Origin: Sporomusa sphaeroides DSM 2875
Lineage (GTDB): Bacteria > Bacillota > Negativicutes > Sporomusales > Sporomusaceae
Assembly (NCBI RefSeq): GCF_001941975.2
Contig: NZ_CP146991.1
Location: 3,779,001 to 3,843,000, forward strand
Direction of reading: 5' to 3'
DNA length: 64,000 nucleotides
The position numbers were made by a program, and so were the translations under genes. Below the pieces are notes generated by a model, which did not search any database, was not told the DNA's origin, and saw only the letters and a program-made list of their open reading frames with translations. The first letter of the stretch is position 1. The number at the start of each line of letters is the position of its first letter. Positions 53,559-62,900 of the stretch are shown in pieces.

Positions 53559-55322
53559 TTAATCAGCTTCCACAGCAATCAGCTTATGCGCCAGAACATC
53601 TACCAGTCCTTTATCTGTTAAGCCCAGCTTGGGAACGGTCGGCAGGGAAATAAAACTTAAAGTCATAAAGGGCGCAGGCAGCGGACAGCCTAATGTCCTG
53701 GCCGCCATATTCATGGCTTCAATTTCTTCCAGGACCTCATCTGCGGATTTTTCACTCATTAAGCCACCGATAAGCAGCTGCATTTTGGCGATTACCTTGC
53801 CATTATCAACCACAACCAGTCCGCCCTGCATCTCATGGATAGCATTAACCCCCACAGCCATATCAGCATCATTTGTTCCCACACAGACAATATTATGGTG
53901 GTCATGTGAGGTGGAAAAGGCCAAAGCGCCTTTCTTTAAACCAAAGCCTTTAACAAAACCTACGCCTACCCCGCCGGTTTTACCATATCTTTCGACTACC
54001 GCAAGCTTCAGAATGTCCTGTGCCACAGCATTGCCAATAACGCCATGTTCAACGGCAAGCTCCGTCCGGCCCCATTCATTAATAATTTGCTCATCACACA
54101 GCTCGATGACATTAACGGTTGTTTTGGCTTGATTGGTTTTAGCCTTGACCGCAAAGGATTGTGCGGTAATTGTCTGCTTAAAGGTAACACTTTCCTTAAT
54201 CCACTGCGGATATTGCACCGGCGGACATTCCACCGATAATTTACCCGCCTCGGCAACTACTTTACCTTCAAAAATTACCTTGACAGGCTTTACGTCCTGT
54301 AAATCCTTGACCAACAGGATATCTGCCAGTCTGCCGGGAGTTATACTGCCTAATTCATCTTCCACTCTAAAATGCTTGGCTGCATTAATCGTCGCCATTT
54401 GCATTGCCTTCATGAACGGCACACCGAGAGCCACCGCTTTATTGATATTATAATTAATGTGTCCTTCTTCTCTGATTTCACTGGCATGCTTATCATCGGT
54501 ACAGAAAATTAAATTATCGTAATCCAGGCTGTTGGCCATTACTCCGGTCATTAGTTTTTCCAGATTTCTTTCCGTACTGCCTTCCCTGACCATGACTTTC
54601 ATGCCCAGGCGTATTCTGGCCAGCAATTCTTCATAATCAACACATTCGTGGTCGTCAGATATACCGGCACTGGCATAAACATTAAGCTCCTGCGCCAATC
54701 GTCCGATAGCATGGCCGTTAACAACTTTTCGCCGCGCCAGCGTTGCTGCTATCTTCTGCAAATACTCATCCTGCACAAATAATATTTTCGAAGGGTCTAT
54801 CTCACCCAGGCTGCAGCTTTCTTCCCAGTTTAAGATTTCTTCAACCTCTGCTACCCCCAAAACTGCCCCCGTAGTTTCAAGGCCTGGCGCAGTGGGAACC
54901 CGTGAGGATACTTCAATCAGCATCCGGTAAGGCAGCCGTGACATGGATTGCAGCATGGTCTTAATGCCGGCAGCACCGGCAACATTGGCAATTTCCATAA
55001 GATCAACACAAATCGTGGTAGTACCCTGGGGAACCATTACCGCCGCAAGAGCTTCCGGCGACAATAAGGTTGACTCAAAATGCATATGGGTATCAATTAA
55101 ACCCGGCAGGGCGTACTGCCCCTGACAAGGAATTACCTCCTTGGCTGCCAAATCAATATTGGGCTCAATGGAAACAATTCTTTTATCCTTTATGTATATA
55201 TCGGTAGAATATATTTCGGCAGAATACACATTGACCAATTGAACATTTTCCAGCTTCAAATCACAGGGAATTCTCCCCAAACCGGCTTCAACCGTTGTTT
55301 TAATTTCTTCAAAAGTTCTCAT
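53559..55322 (-). CDS. ade: Adenine deaminase
   Basis: 587 residues. It deaminates adenine to hypoxanthine and ammonia. Ade family features: LPGLIDTHMHFESTLLSPEALAAVMVPQGTTT, GHAIGRLAQELNVYASAGISDDHECVDYEE, FCTDDKHASE, and the C-terminal domain with STSHDHHNIVCVGTNDADM and MQGGLVVVDNGK. The ATG at 55322 (MRTFEEI) has AGAGGTG upstream; a GTG three codons earlier overlaps that site. It lies 18 bases after the purine permease gene and shares its GntR-controlled promoter. Cytoplasmic; supplies nitrogen and hypoxanthine. Confidence 0.95.
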   Translation of the reverse strand: MRTFEEIKTTVEAGLGRIPCDLKLENVQLVNVYSAEIYSTDIYIKDKRIVSIEPNIDLAAKEVIPCQGQYALPGLIDTHMHFESTLLSPEALAAVMVPQGTTTICVDLMEIANVAGAAGIKTMLQSMSRLPYRMLIEVSSRVPTAPGLETTGAVLGVAEVEEILNWEESCSLGEIDPSKILFVQDEYLQKIAATLARRKVVNGHAIGRLAQELNVYASAGISDDHECVDYEELLARIRLGMKVMVREGSTERNLEKLMTGVMANSLDYDNLIFCTDDKHASEIREEGHINYNINKAVALGVPFMKAMQMATINAAKHFRVEDELGSITPGRLADILLVKDLQDVKPVKVIFEGKVVAEAGKLSVECPPVQYPQWIKESVTFKQTITAQSFAVKAKTNQAKTTVNVIELCDEQIINEWGRTELAVEHGVIGNAVAQDILKLAVVERYGKTGGVGVGFVKGFGLKKGALAFSTSHDHHNIVCVGTNDADMAVGVNAIHEMQGGLVVVDNGKVIAKMQLLIGGLMSEKSADEVLEEIEAMNMAARTLGCPLPAPFMTLSFISLPTVPKLGLTDKGLVDVLAHKLIAVEAD

Positions 55323-55340
55323 TGCCTGCACCTCTTGTAT

Positions 55341-56729
55341 CTATTTTAGTATTATTTCTAAGGTCAGATAAATAATAAAGATTACCGTTAACACCCATAC
55401 CGTGGCGCTGATATTTTTCCTGTTGCCGGCGGCGACCTGCGCGAGGGTGTAGCCTAGTACGGAAAATAAAATTCCATGAGCAATACTATAAGTAAAGGGC
55501 ATAATCATGACTGCCAAAAATACCGGGAAGGCTATGGCAAAGTCCTGAAGATCCACCGATTTGAGCGGCTCCATCATAAAGACCCCGATCATGACCAGGG
55601 CCGGTGCAGTCGCGATAGCCGGAATCATAAGAAATACCGGCGAAAAGAACAGGCATAAAATAAACAGAATTCCGGCCACCACGGCAACAAGGCCGGTGCG
55701 GCCGCCCTCGGCTATCCCGGTTGTACTTTCCGCTCCATAAATGCAAACCGTATTTGTACCCAATACCGCTCCACCGGCGGCAGAGCAGGCGGTGGCAAAA
55801 AGCGCTTTACCGGCATTGGGCAGTTCCCCTTTTTCATTTAAAAAACCGGCCTTGGCTGATACCCCGACAAGAACGCCGATACCATCAAATAAATCGACGA
55901 ATAAGAAGCTGAAGATGGCAAACAGCACTCCCAGCAGCACAATGCCTGAACTGTCAAACATACCGGCAAAAGATAATTGTCCAAAAGTGGGAGCCAAGGC
56001 CTGAACAGGATTATCAAAGGCCAGCATGCCGCCTGCCGGCAATTGCGTGTAACTCATGCCTGTTGCCGGGTTCTTGACAAAAAAGCCGGCAACGGTGATG
56101 GCCAATATCCCGATTAATATAGCGCCTCTGATTCGTTTAATAATGAGTACAGCCGTCAAAGCAATGCCCAGTAATGCCAGCAAAGTCCCCGGGTTACCTA
56201 AATTGCCCATTTGCAGCAAAGTATCTTTATTGGAGACCACGATTCCAGCCTGAGCTAAGCCGATAAACGCTATAAAAAATCCAATGCCTGCACCTACCGA
56301 ATTTTTTATACAGTGAGGCATTTCATTAACAATTCTTTCCTGAATGTTAAACAAACTCAAAATGATAAAAGCAATCCCCGAGATCAATACACAGCCTAAT
56401 GCATTTTGCCAGGAAAGGTTGAGTACGCCGACAACATAAAAAGCAAAATAGGCGTTTAAGCCCATGGCCGGCGCCAACGCAAAGGGAAAATTAGCGTATA
56501 ACCCCATGAAGATAGAACCTAAGCCTGCCGCCAGAGCGGTAGCCCAAAACACAGCTTTGGTATCCATGCCGGCGTTGGCAAGAATAGCCGGATTAACGGC
56601 GACAATATACACACAGGTTAAAAAGGTAGTAATTCCTGCCAGGATTTCCGTTTTAACATTGGTACCCTTTTCCGCAAGCTTAAACATACGTTCAAGCAAG
56701 CCTTTGTTGCTACATGTACTAAGTTCCAT
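55341..56729 (-). CDS. NCS2-family purine permease (AzgA/PbuG type)
   Basis: 462 residues, about twelve or more membrane helices. Family motifs: TEILAGITTFLTCVYIVAVNPAILANAGMD, NFPFALAPAMGLNAYFAFYVV, FLFVDLFDGIGVLVGVSAKAG and GAVLGTNTVCIYGAESTTGIAEGGRTGLVAVV. AzgA-type members import adenine, guanine or hypoxanthine with protons. The next gene is adenine deaminase, so adenine is the likely cargo. The ATG follows TTAGGAGGTAA. The promoter carries the GntR palindrome. Confidence 0.93.
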   Translation of the reverse strand: MELSTCSNKGLLERMFKLAEKGTNVKTEILAGITTFLTCVYIVAVNPAILANAGMDTKAVFWATALAAGLGSIFMGLYANFPFALAPAMGLNAYFAFYVVGVLNLSWQNALGCVLISGIAFIILSLFNIQERIVNEMPHCIKNSVGAGIGFFIAFIGLAQAGIVVSNKDTLLQMGNLGNPGTLLALLGIALTAVLIIKRIRGAILIGILAITVAGFFVKNPATGMSYTQLPAGGMLAFDNPVQALAPTFGQLSFAGMFDSSGIVLLGVLFAIFSFLFVDLFDGIGVLVGVSAKAGFLNEKGELPNAGKALFATACSAAGGAVLGTNTVCIYGAESTTGIAEGGRTGLVAVVAGILFILCLFFSPVFLMIPAIATAPALVMIGVFMMEPLKSVDLQDFAIAFPVFLAVMIMPFTYSIAHGILFSVLGYTLAQVAAGNRKNISATVWVLTVIFIIYLTLEIILK

Positions 56730-56797
56730 ATAATACCGTTACCTCCTAAAAAATTTATAATAATGTAAAAGCAAGGCAGAAGCAGTCACAGCATACG

Positions 56798-56822
56798 TAT
56801 GAGGTATTACCTCTATATTATA
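56798..56822 (-). promoter_or_regulatory. GntR operator and -10 box of the permease-ade operon
   Basis: Operator TATGAGGTATTACCTCT (56798-56814; inner palindrome GAGGTATTACCTC) lies immediately downstream of a TATAAT box on the minus strand (56817-56822). The same 17-mer recurs at 57670. Bound repressor would cover the transcription start. Confidence 0.82.
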
Positions 56823-56823
56823 T

Positions 56824-56880
56824 TAAAAAAAATAATAGCCGAAATTGTTTACTCTGCCAACTTCAGCTATTATTTTTTTA
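56824..56880. terminator. Terminator of the GntR gene
   Basis: Hairpin with aataatagc/gctattatt arms and long A and T runs at the base. It overlaps the GntR stop codon, so its transcript ends before the permease-ade promoter. Confidence 0.75.
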
Positions 56881-57627
56881 ATATATATCCTTTTGCCGAC
56901 AAGAGCTGAACCGGATAAGATCTGTGTCATAATACTCGGTATCATAAAAAACCGGATTATTGTCCTGGTCAAAATTCACACTCTCAAATACTAAAAAGGC
57001 TTTGGGCTTCACACTATTCATGTAAGCCGCCAGCTTATCATCTTCTGTTACCATTGCAGTGGATATTTCTACGATGTCTCTGGTTACTATTTTGCCTGCC
57101 TTGGCTTTTAAAAACTCAAAAATCGACAGTTTAATGTCGTTGGGGGAGATATCTCCCTCGATCAGTTTCCGGGGAAATCTATCGATACAATATATTGCAG
57201 GATTTCCATCAGCATAAAATACTTTTTCTACTATTACCACTTCATCTTCAGGATCAATTTGCAATTTATTCGAGCCATTATAGCCTGCAAGCTTAATTTC
57301 GATATTTACCAGTTCCACCTCTGCCTTATAGCCGCTATTTCTAATCAGCTTTTCAAATTCCTGAGCCGGATTAAAGGTGATCTTAATCTGCAGGGCGTCG
57401 GCGTTGACAAAGGTCCCGATTCCGTGTTTTCGAAAAATTACCCCCTCGTGGGACAGCTCAGTCAGGGATCGCCTGATGGTAATTCTACTTACCCCTAACA
57501 TTTCAGCCAGCGCTTCCTCGCGGGGAAGCTTATTATTTTTCTGTATATCCATAGACTTTATGTACCGGTACAGGGCTTCTTTTACTTCCTCATTCAGAGA
57601 ACGATTTTTTACCCGCCTGATCTCCAT
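56878..57627 (-). CDS. GntR-family (HutC subfamily) repressor of purine uptake
   Basis: 249 residues. An N-terminal winged helix (about 8-75; KLPREEALAEMLGVSRITIRRSLTELSHEGVIFRKHGIGTFV) and a C-terminal UTRA ligand-binding domain (about 90-240, VIVEKVFYADGNPAIYCIDRFP). The ATG follows AGGAGGG. It precedes the NCS2 permease and adenine deaminase genes in the same direction. Identical palindromes lie in its own promoter and theirs, so it is autoregulated and represses purine uptake. The inducer is probably a purine or purine nucleotide, which is inference. Confidence 0.92.
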   Translation of the reverse strand: MEIRRVKNRSLNEEVKEALYRYIKSMDIQKNNKLPREEALAEMLGVSRITIRRSLTELSHEGVIFRKHGIGTFVNADALQIKITFNPAQEFEKLIRNSGYKAEVELVNIEIKLAGYNGSNKLQIDPEDEVVIVEKVFYADGNPAIYCIDRFPRKLIEGDISPNDIKLSIFEFLKAKAGKIVTRDIVEISTAMVTEDDKLAAYMNSVKPKAFLVFESVNFDQDNNPVFYDTEYYDTDLIRFSSCRQKDIY

Positions 57628-57669
57628 AAGCCCTCCTGCATAATTTTACATAGGATAGCCCTCTATACA

Positions 57670-57721
57670 TATGAGGTATTACCTCTTTACAAATTATATC
57701 GTTTCCCTTACAAAATAGCAA
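57670..57721 (-). promoter_or_regulatory. Promoter and operator of the GntR gene
   Basis: TTGCTA (57716-57721), 17-base spacer, TATAAT (57693-57698) on the minus strand, followed by the operator 17-mer TATGAGGTATTACCTCT (57670-57686). Confidence 0.82.
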
Positions 57722-57808
57722 TAATCATCTAATATTTTTTGAGGAGCCAGGTCTTACCCCAAAACCTCGCAGGCGTAGCAACTTGCTGCAAACTGCGGAC
57801 GTTGTATG

Positions 57809-57837
57809 CGAAGCAAAATGAACGTCCCCCTGCTTCG
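57809..57837. repeat. REP palindrome
   Basis: 7-bp perfect stem cgaagca/tgcttcg with loop aaatgaacgtccccc. Same core as the 45634 and 48574 copies, but with compensating changes in the stem, so pairing is conserved. Confidence 0.8.
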
Positions 57838-57895
57838 AGGCTGGAATGCACAGGTGGAAAATTAATCCTTGAAAAAATTCATAACAGGATTTATA

Positions 57896-57913
57896 ATTTA
57901 AATGCATTTAAAT
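57896..57913. promoter_or_regulatory. Candidate TetR operator 1
   Basis: 18-bp perfect palindrome ATTTAAATGCATTTAAAT, 25 bases before the TetR start. A related sequence lies at 58639-58656 ahead of the efflux genes. Confidence 0.6.
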
Positions 57914-57937
57914 AATTAAGCAATTGAGGTATATATT

Positions 57938-58552
57938 ATGGCCAGACCTCCGCAAGATCCGCAAATTCGAATTACCGAGATTTTAGATACAGCAGAATAT
58001 TTATTTACAGCTAAGGGTTATTTCGGAACAACTGTCAGTGACATTGCCAAAGAAATGGGTGTTACGCAGGGCATGTTTTATTACTATTTTAAGTCCAAAG
58101 AGGAAATTTTGGAAGCACTGCTTAACCGTCATGTAGCTTGTTTCCTTGCCGAAATTAAAAACATGACTCATTCTGATGCTTCTCCAGCGGAAAAATTGGG
58201 ATTTATGATCAGTACCGTAATTAAAGATGTCCGTGCGCACGGCGAAGAACTGCTTAATACTATACATCATGAGCAGAATTTGCATATCAAGAATAAACTA
58301 ACCAAAGGCGTCACGCTCATGCTCACGCCTCTGGGGCTGAATATTATCGAAGAAGGCCGAAGCCGTCAGGTCTTTAACGTCCCCCATCCGCAGACTGCTA
58401 TGAGCTTTATCCTACTTATCATAGACTTTTTAATTGCTGGCCTCTATGAAAAGCAACCCCGGGAACTCTTGTCCCTGCGTCTGCGAATGGCGGAATCTCT
58501 CGTCGAAAAGACAGTAGGCCTACAAGAGGGAAATATCCATATCTCGCTGTAA
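57938..58552 (+). CDS. TetR-family regulator of the RND operon
   Basis: 204 residues. An N-terminal TetR helix-turn-helix (ILDTAEYLFTAKGYFGTTVSDIAKEMGVTQGMFYYYFKSKEEIL, about 15-60) and an all-helical C-terminal ligand domain. The ATG follows TGAGGT. The gene is followed in the same direction by an efflux adaptor and an RND pump. An AT-rich palindrome precedes the gene and a half-matching copy precedes the pump genes, so it probably represses both itself and the pump until a drug or metabolite binds. Confidence 0.9.
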   Translation: MARPPQDPQIRITEILDTAEYLFTAKGYFGTTVSDIAKEMGVTQGMFYYYFKSKEEILEALLNRHVACFLAEIKNMTHSDASPAEKLGFMISTVIKDVRAHGEELLNTIHHEQNLHIKNKLTKGVTLMLTPLGLNIIEEGRSRQVFNVPHPQTAMSFILLIIDFLIAGLYEKQPRELLSLRLRMAESLVEKTVGLQEGNIHISL

Positions 58553-58638
58553 TCATGCAAGTCAACCACAATTGAATCATTACCCGAAAATCCCGCTTGC
58601 CAGAAAAATCTGGATTGAGCGGTTTTTTCAAACCTATT

Positions 58639-58656
58639 AATTAAACACGTTTAAAT
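58639..58656. promoter_or_regulatory. Candidate TetR operator 2
   Basis: AATTAAACACGTTTAAAT, followed by AATTA. The right half and flank (TTTAAATAATTA) are identical to operator 1. Confidence 0.5.
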
Positions 58657-58702
58657 AATTAGTCGAAAACTACTTTACCCCTTACAGAAGGAGGCATGTA
58701 AA

Positions 58703-58843
58703 TTGTATCAACGCCGAACTGTCGGTCGGAAAATTCCGCTTATAACTCAGAAAATACGAGGGCATCAGGACTCGACCCGCCCTCCTCCCCTTCTTTTGCC
58801 GAAAAGATACCGTTTTTCGAAGCAGTCATTTCCCGGTATATAA
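58703..58843 (+). CDS. Candidate small basic protein, 46 residues
   Basis: TTG start eight bases after a near-perfect Shine-Dalgarno site (AAGGAGG, 58688-58694). It reads MYQRRTVGRKIPLITQ and continues basic and proline-containing to a TAA. No domain is recognised. It could instead be a leader peptide, or the remnant of a lost gene whose binding site survives. The next gene starts 25 bases after its stop. Confidence 0.35.
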   Translation: MYQRRTVGRKIPLITQKIRGHQDSTRPPPLLLPKRYRFSKQSFPGI

Positions 58844-58868
58844 CCCTTTTAAACTAAGGAGTGAAAGC

Positions 58869-59996
58869 ATGCAATTACCATCTTGGTCAACCAATATTCC
58901 CAGAAAAAAATTATATTATGTGTTCGCAGCCATCGCCGTCTTATGTATTCTCGGCGGCACGCTCTGGCAAGGACAGCCTCGCCCACCGGCAGTCGTCAAT
59001 GAAATTCCGGTGGTACGCACCGCCGTTGTCGGCAACTCCGCTGTTTCCCAGAGGTATACTTACTCCGGCGAAGTGCGCGGCCGCTATGAAAGTCAGCTCG
59101 CTTTTCAGGTAAACGGCAAAATTATCACAAGAAATGTGCAGCTGGGCAGTACGGTACAGGCCGGTGACGTCCTTCTGCAAATTGACGCCAAGGACGTTGT
59201 GCAAACGGTAAGTAACTATTCCGCTCAGGTCGATTCGGCCGAATCGCAACTGCAATTAGCCGCAAGCAACCTTAACCGCTACCGGGAACTACTGGAAGGC
59301 GGCGCTATCAGCCAGTCCCAGTATGACCAGTATGCCAACGCCCATAATGTAGCCGTTGCCGGGGTGCGCCAAGCCTCAGCACAATATAAGCAAAGTGCCA
59401 ATCAGCTGGATTATACCTTGTTAAAAGCCGATAAACCAGGCATTGTATCCGGCATCTCCGCCGAAATCGGCCAGGTAGTCAGCGCCGGCCAGGTTATCGT
59501 TACCGTCGTGCAGGATGGCGAACGGGAAGTGGAGATCAGCATACCGGAAAACCGGATCGAAGAACTGCGCAAGACGGAAAAAATACAGGTTTCCTTCTGG
59601 GCTTTGCCCGCTGTAACGGCAGAAGGCAGGATAAGAGAAATTTCTCCGATGGCCGACCCAATCACCCGCACTTTTAAAGTGCGTATCAGTCTGATCAACC
59701 CGCCGCCGGCAATAAAGCTGGGCATGACCGCTACCGTAGCCGTAGCCGGCAACTCAGAACAACCGGTCATAAACATTCCCGTAGCGGCTGTCTATCAGAC
59801 CGGCAATCCCACCCCCGCTGTCTGGGTAGTTGCGGGCGGAACCGTAACCCTGCGCTCCATTCAGACCGGTTATTACGGCAAGGGCAATACCGTCCAGGTA
59901 CTCAACGGCCTGCGCCAGGGTGAGCGGATCGTCATTGCCGGGGTACATAAACTGACCGAAGGGCAGCAGGTAAGCATCGGCGGTGATTCGCTGTGA
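58869..59996 (+). CDS. RND efflux periplasmic adaptor (membrane fusion protein)
   Basis: 375 residues. A single N-terminal membrane anchor (about 15-33) is followed by the lipoyl/barrel-sandwich halves (YSGEVRGRYESQLAFQVNGKI, with LLQIDAKDV), a coiled-coil hairpin (about 105-175), the second lipoyl half (KADKPGIVSGISAEIGQVVSAGQ), a beta-barrel and a membrane-proximal domain. It links the inner-membrane pump to an outer-membrane channel. The ATG follows AAGGAG. It overlaps the pump gene start by four bases. No TolC-type gene is in view. Confidence 0.92.
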   Translation: MQLPSWSTNIPRKKLYYVFAAIAVLCILGGTLWQGQPRPPAVVNEIPVVRTAVVGNSAVSQRYTYSGEVRGRYESQLAFQVNGKIITRNVQLGSTVQAGDVLLQIDAKDVVQTVSNYSAQVDSAESQLQLAASNLNRYRELLEGGAISQSQYDQYANAHNVAVAGVRQASAQYKQSANQLDYTLLKADKPGIVSGISAEIGQVVSAGQVIVTVVQDGEREVEISIPENRIEELRKTEKIQVSFWALPAVTAEGRIREISPMADPITRTFKVRISLINPPPAIKLGMTATVAVAGNSEQPVINIPVAAVYQTGNPTPAVWVVAGGTVTLRSIQTGYYGKGNTVQVLNGLRQGERIVIAGVHKLTEGQQVSIGGDSL

Positions 59997-62900
59997 AAGG
60001 ATTCAACTTGACCGAATGGTCCCTTAACCACAAACAGTTCATTTATTTTTTCATCATTCTCTTTTTCATTGCCGGTATTGTTTCTTATAAAAACCTGGGC
60101 CGTATGGAAGACCCGGACTTTACCATCAAACAAATGATTGTTACCGCTGCCTGGCCGGGAGCCACAGCCCAACAGATGGAGGAGCAGGTTACCGACAAAA
60201 TTGAGAAGAAATTGCAGGACCTGCCGGGGCTTGATTATTTAAAAAGCTACTCCACTCCGGGAGTCACGGTAATTTATGTTCATTTAAAAGACACGGTGCT
60301 GCAAAAAGACGTACGCAACAAGTGGCTGGAAGTACGCAATATGGTGAGCGACATCGCCGGCACTTTCCCCTCCGGGGTCCTGCCGCCGCAGTTCAACGAC
60401 CGGTTTGACGAAGTGTACGGTGTGGTGTTTGCCCTGACCGGCGACGGTTATACCTATGAAGACATGCGCGCCAAGGCGGAAAGAATCCGGCGGATTCTGC
60501 TCGGGGTTCCCAGTGTAAAAAAAGTGAACCTCCTGGGCGTGCAAACCGAAAAGATTTATATTGAAATCGAAAACAGCAAGCTGGCACAATTGGGGATTGA
60601 TCCCAATTTAATCACCACCACGCTGCAGGCACAAAATGCCATGTCGGCGGCCGGCATGCTGGAAACAGCCTCTGACAATATTTATTTACGGATTACCGGC
60701 ATGTTTGAAAACCTGGAGGATATTCAGAATACTCCCATTCAGGCGAACGGGCGCGCCTTCCGCCTGGGTGATATCGCGACCGTTACCCGCTCCTACAGTG
60801 AGCCCGCCGACCCTAAGTTTTATTATAACGGGGAACCCGGCATCGGCATTTCCCTGGCGATGGAGCCAGGCGGCAACGTGCTGGTCCTGGGGGAAAATAT
60901 TGAAAAGACGATCGAACAGGTGAAAAAGGAACTGCCCGCCGGCCTGGAGATACACCAGACCGTCAATCAGCCCAAAGTAGTGGAAAGCTCTATTGATGAA
61001 TTCGTAAAATCCCTGGGCGAAGCCATTGTTATTGTCTTAATCGTAAGCTTTATCAGTCTGGGAGTGCGTTCCGGCATCATCGTGGCATTGTGTATTCCGC
61101 TGGTCATCGCCATCGTGTTTACCTTCATGAATCTGTTCGGCATTGATTTGCAGCGGATCTCCCTGGGCGCGCTGATTATCGCGCTGGGCCTGCTGGTGGA
61201 TGACGCGATTATTACCATTGAAGCCATGGTGGTTAAGCTGGAGCAAGGCTGGAGCCGCTTTAACGCCGCCTGCTTTGCCTATACGTCCACGGCTTATCCC
61301 CGCTTAACCGGCGAGTTGGTCACCTGCGCCGGCTTCATCCCGGTCGGGTTTGCCGCCGGGACCGCTTCGGAATACTGTGCCAGCATCTTTATGGTTGTCA
61401 CCATCGCCTTGCTTACCTCCTGGCTGGTGGCCGGGACCGCCACACCGCTGTTAGGCTATTTGTTTATCAGAATTAAACCGAAAGGGAACGGGGAAAAAGA
61501 ACATGATCCCTATGATACAAAATTTTATCAAAAATTCCGCCGGTTGTTAGTCTGGTGCCTGACCCATAAAAAGACTGTACTAATTGCCACAGCAGGTGCT
61601 TTTATCGCTTCCATCGGTTTGTTGGGGCTGGTAAAACAACAATTCTTTCCTGCTTCCACCCGGCCGGAACTGATTATCCAATTGGAGCTGCCTGAGGGTT
61701 CTTCCATTGAAAATTCCGATGCCGTTGCCCGTGAGTTTGCGCAGAAACTGGCAGACAATCCGCAAATTTCCTATTATACCTACCATGTAGGCGAAGGCGC
61801 TCCCCGGTTTGTATTAAGCTTTGAGCCGACTGCCAACAAACCGAATTTTTCCGAATTTATCATTGTGGCCACCGATGCCAAAGCCCGGGACGAACTGCAG
61901 ACGAAATACCGCGAAGTATTAATCAAGGAATTTCCCCATGTGCAATTTCACACCAAGGTAATCAACAACGGCCCATCGTCCGACTATCCGGTCATGCTGC
62001 GGGTAAAAGGCTATGAGCTGGACAAGGTGCGGGACATTGCCGAACAAATACGGACGGTGATGGCCGCCAATCCCCATACCCGGAATGTAAACCTGAAATG
62101 GAGCGAAAAAAGTAAGATTATGCATCTGGATATCGACCAGGATAAAGTCCGGAAGCTGGGAATTACCTCGCAGGCGCTGGCCAGTGCGCTCCAGATGCAG
62201 CAGTCGGGGACAGAGATCACCCAATTCAGGGAAACCGACAAAACAGTCAGTATGGTGCTGCGGTTTGCCGCCCGGGACAGAAATGATCCGGCTTATCTAA
62301 AAGATTTCAATATTCCGGTCGGCAACGGACAATATGTCCCGCTGGATCAGATCGCCACCATCCGTTTCGAGACGGAGGACGGTTTGATCTACCGGCGTGA
62401 TTTGAAGCCGATGATCTGGATACAGGCGGAATTGAATTCCGACGACGTGACCGGGGATGATGTGGCGGAACAGGTTTATAGCAAGCTGGCGGATTTGCGC
62501 GCCGGTTTGCCGTTTGGCTACAGCATCGAGTATGACGGCGGCAAAGAAGACAGCATTAGGGCCGCAAAATTCATGTCAGAACCGATACCGGCCATGATCA
62601 TTGCGATCATGATTCTCCTAATGATCCAGCTGCAAAACATTCCCAAAATGATTCTGACGCTGCTTACGGCACCGCTGGGCATTATCGGCGTAGCGGTCGG
62701 ATTGTTTTTTACCAACAGTCCGATGGGCTTTGTCGTACAACTGGGAATTTTGGCTTTGGCCGGGATTATTATGCGCAATACCATTATATTAATGGACCAG
62801 ATTGACCAATTGCTGGAAGCCGGCGAACCTCTCTGGGACGCCATTATCGATGCCACCGTCATCCGGCTACGCCCTATCCTTCTGACTGCGGCAGCAGCGA

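Larger units (their letters stand above)
58553..58868 (+). promoter_or_regulatory. Upstream region of the RND operon
   Basis: 316 bp. A hairpin after tetR (ccgaaaatcccgctt.. with ..tgagcggtttttt, about 58585-58630) may terminate it. Operator-like AATTAAACACGTTTAAAT lies at 58639-58656, then a candidate short gene at 58703-58843. Confidence 0.5.
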
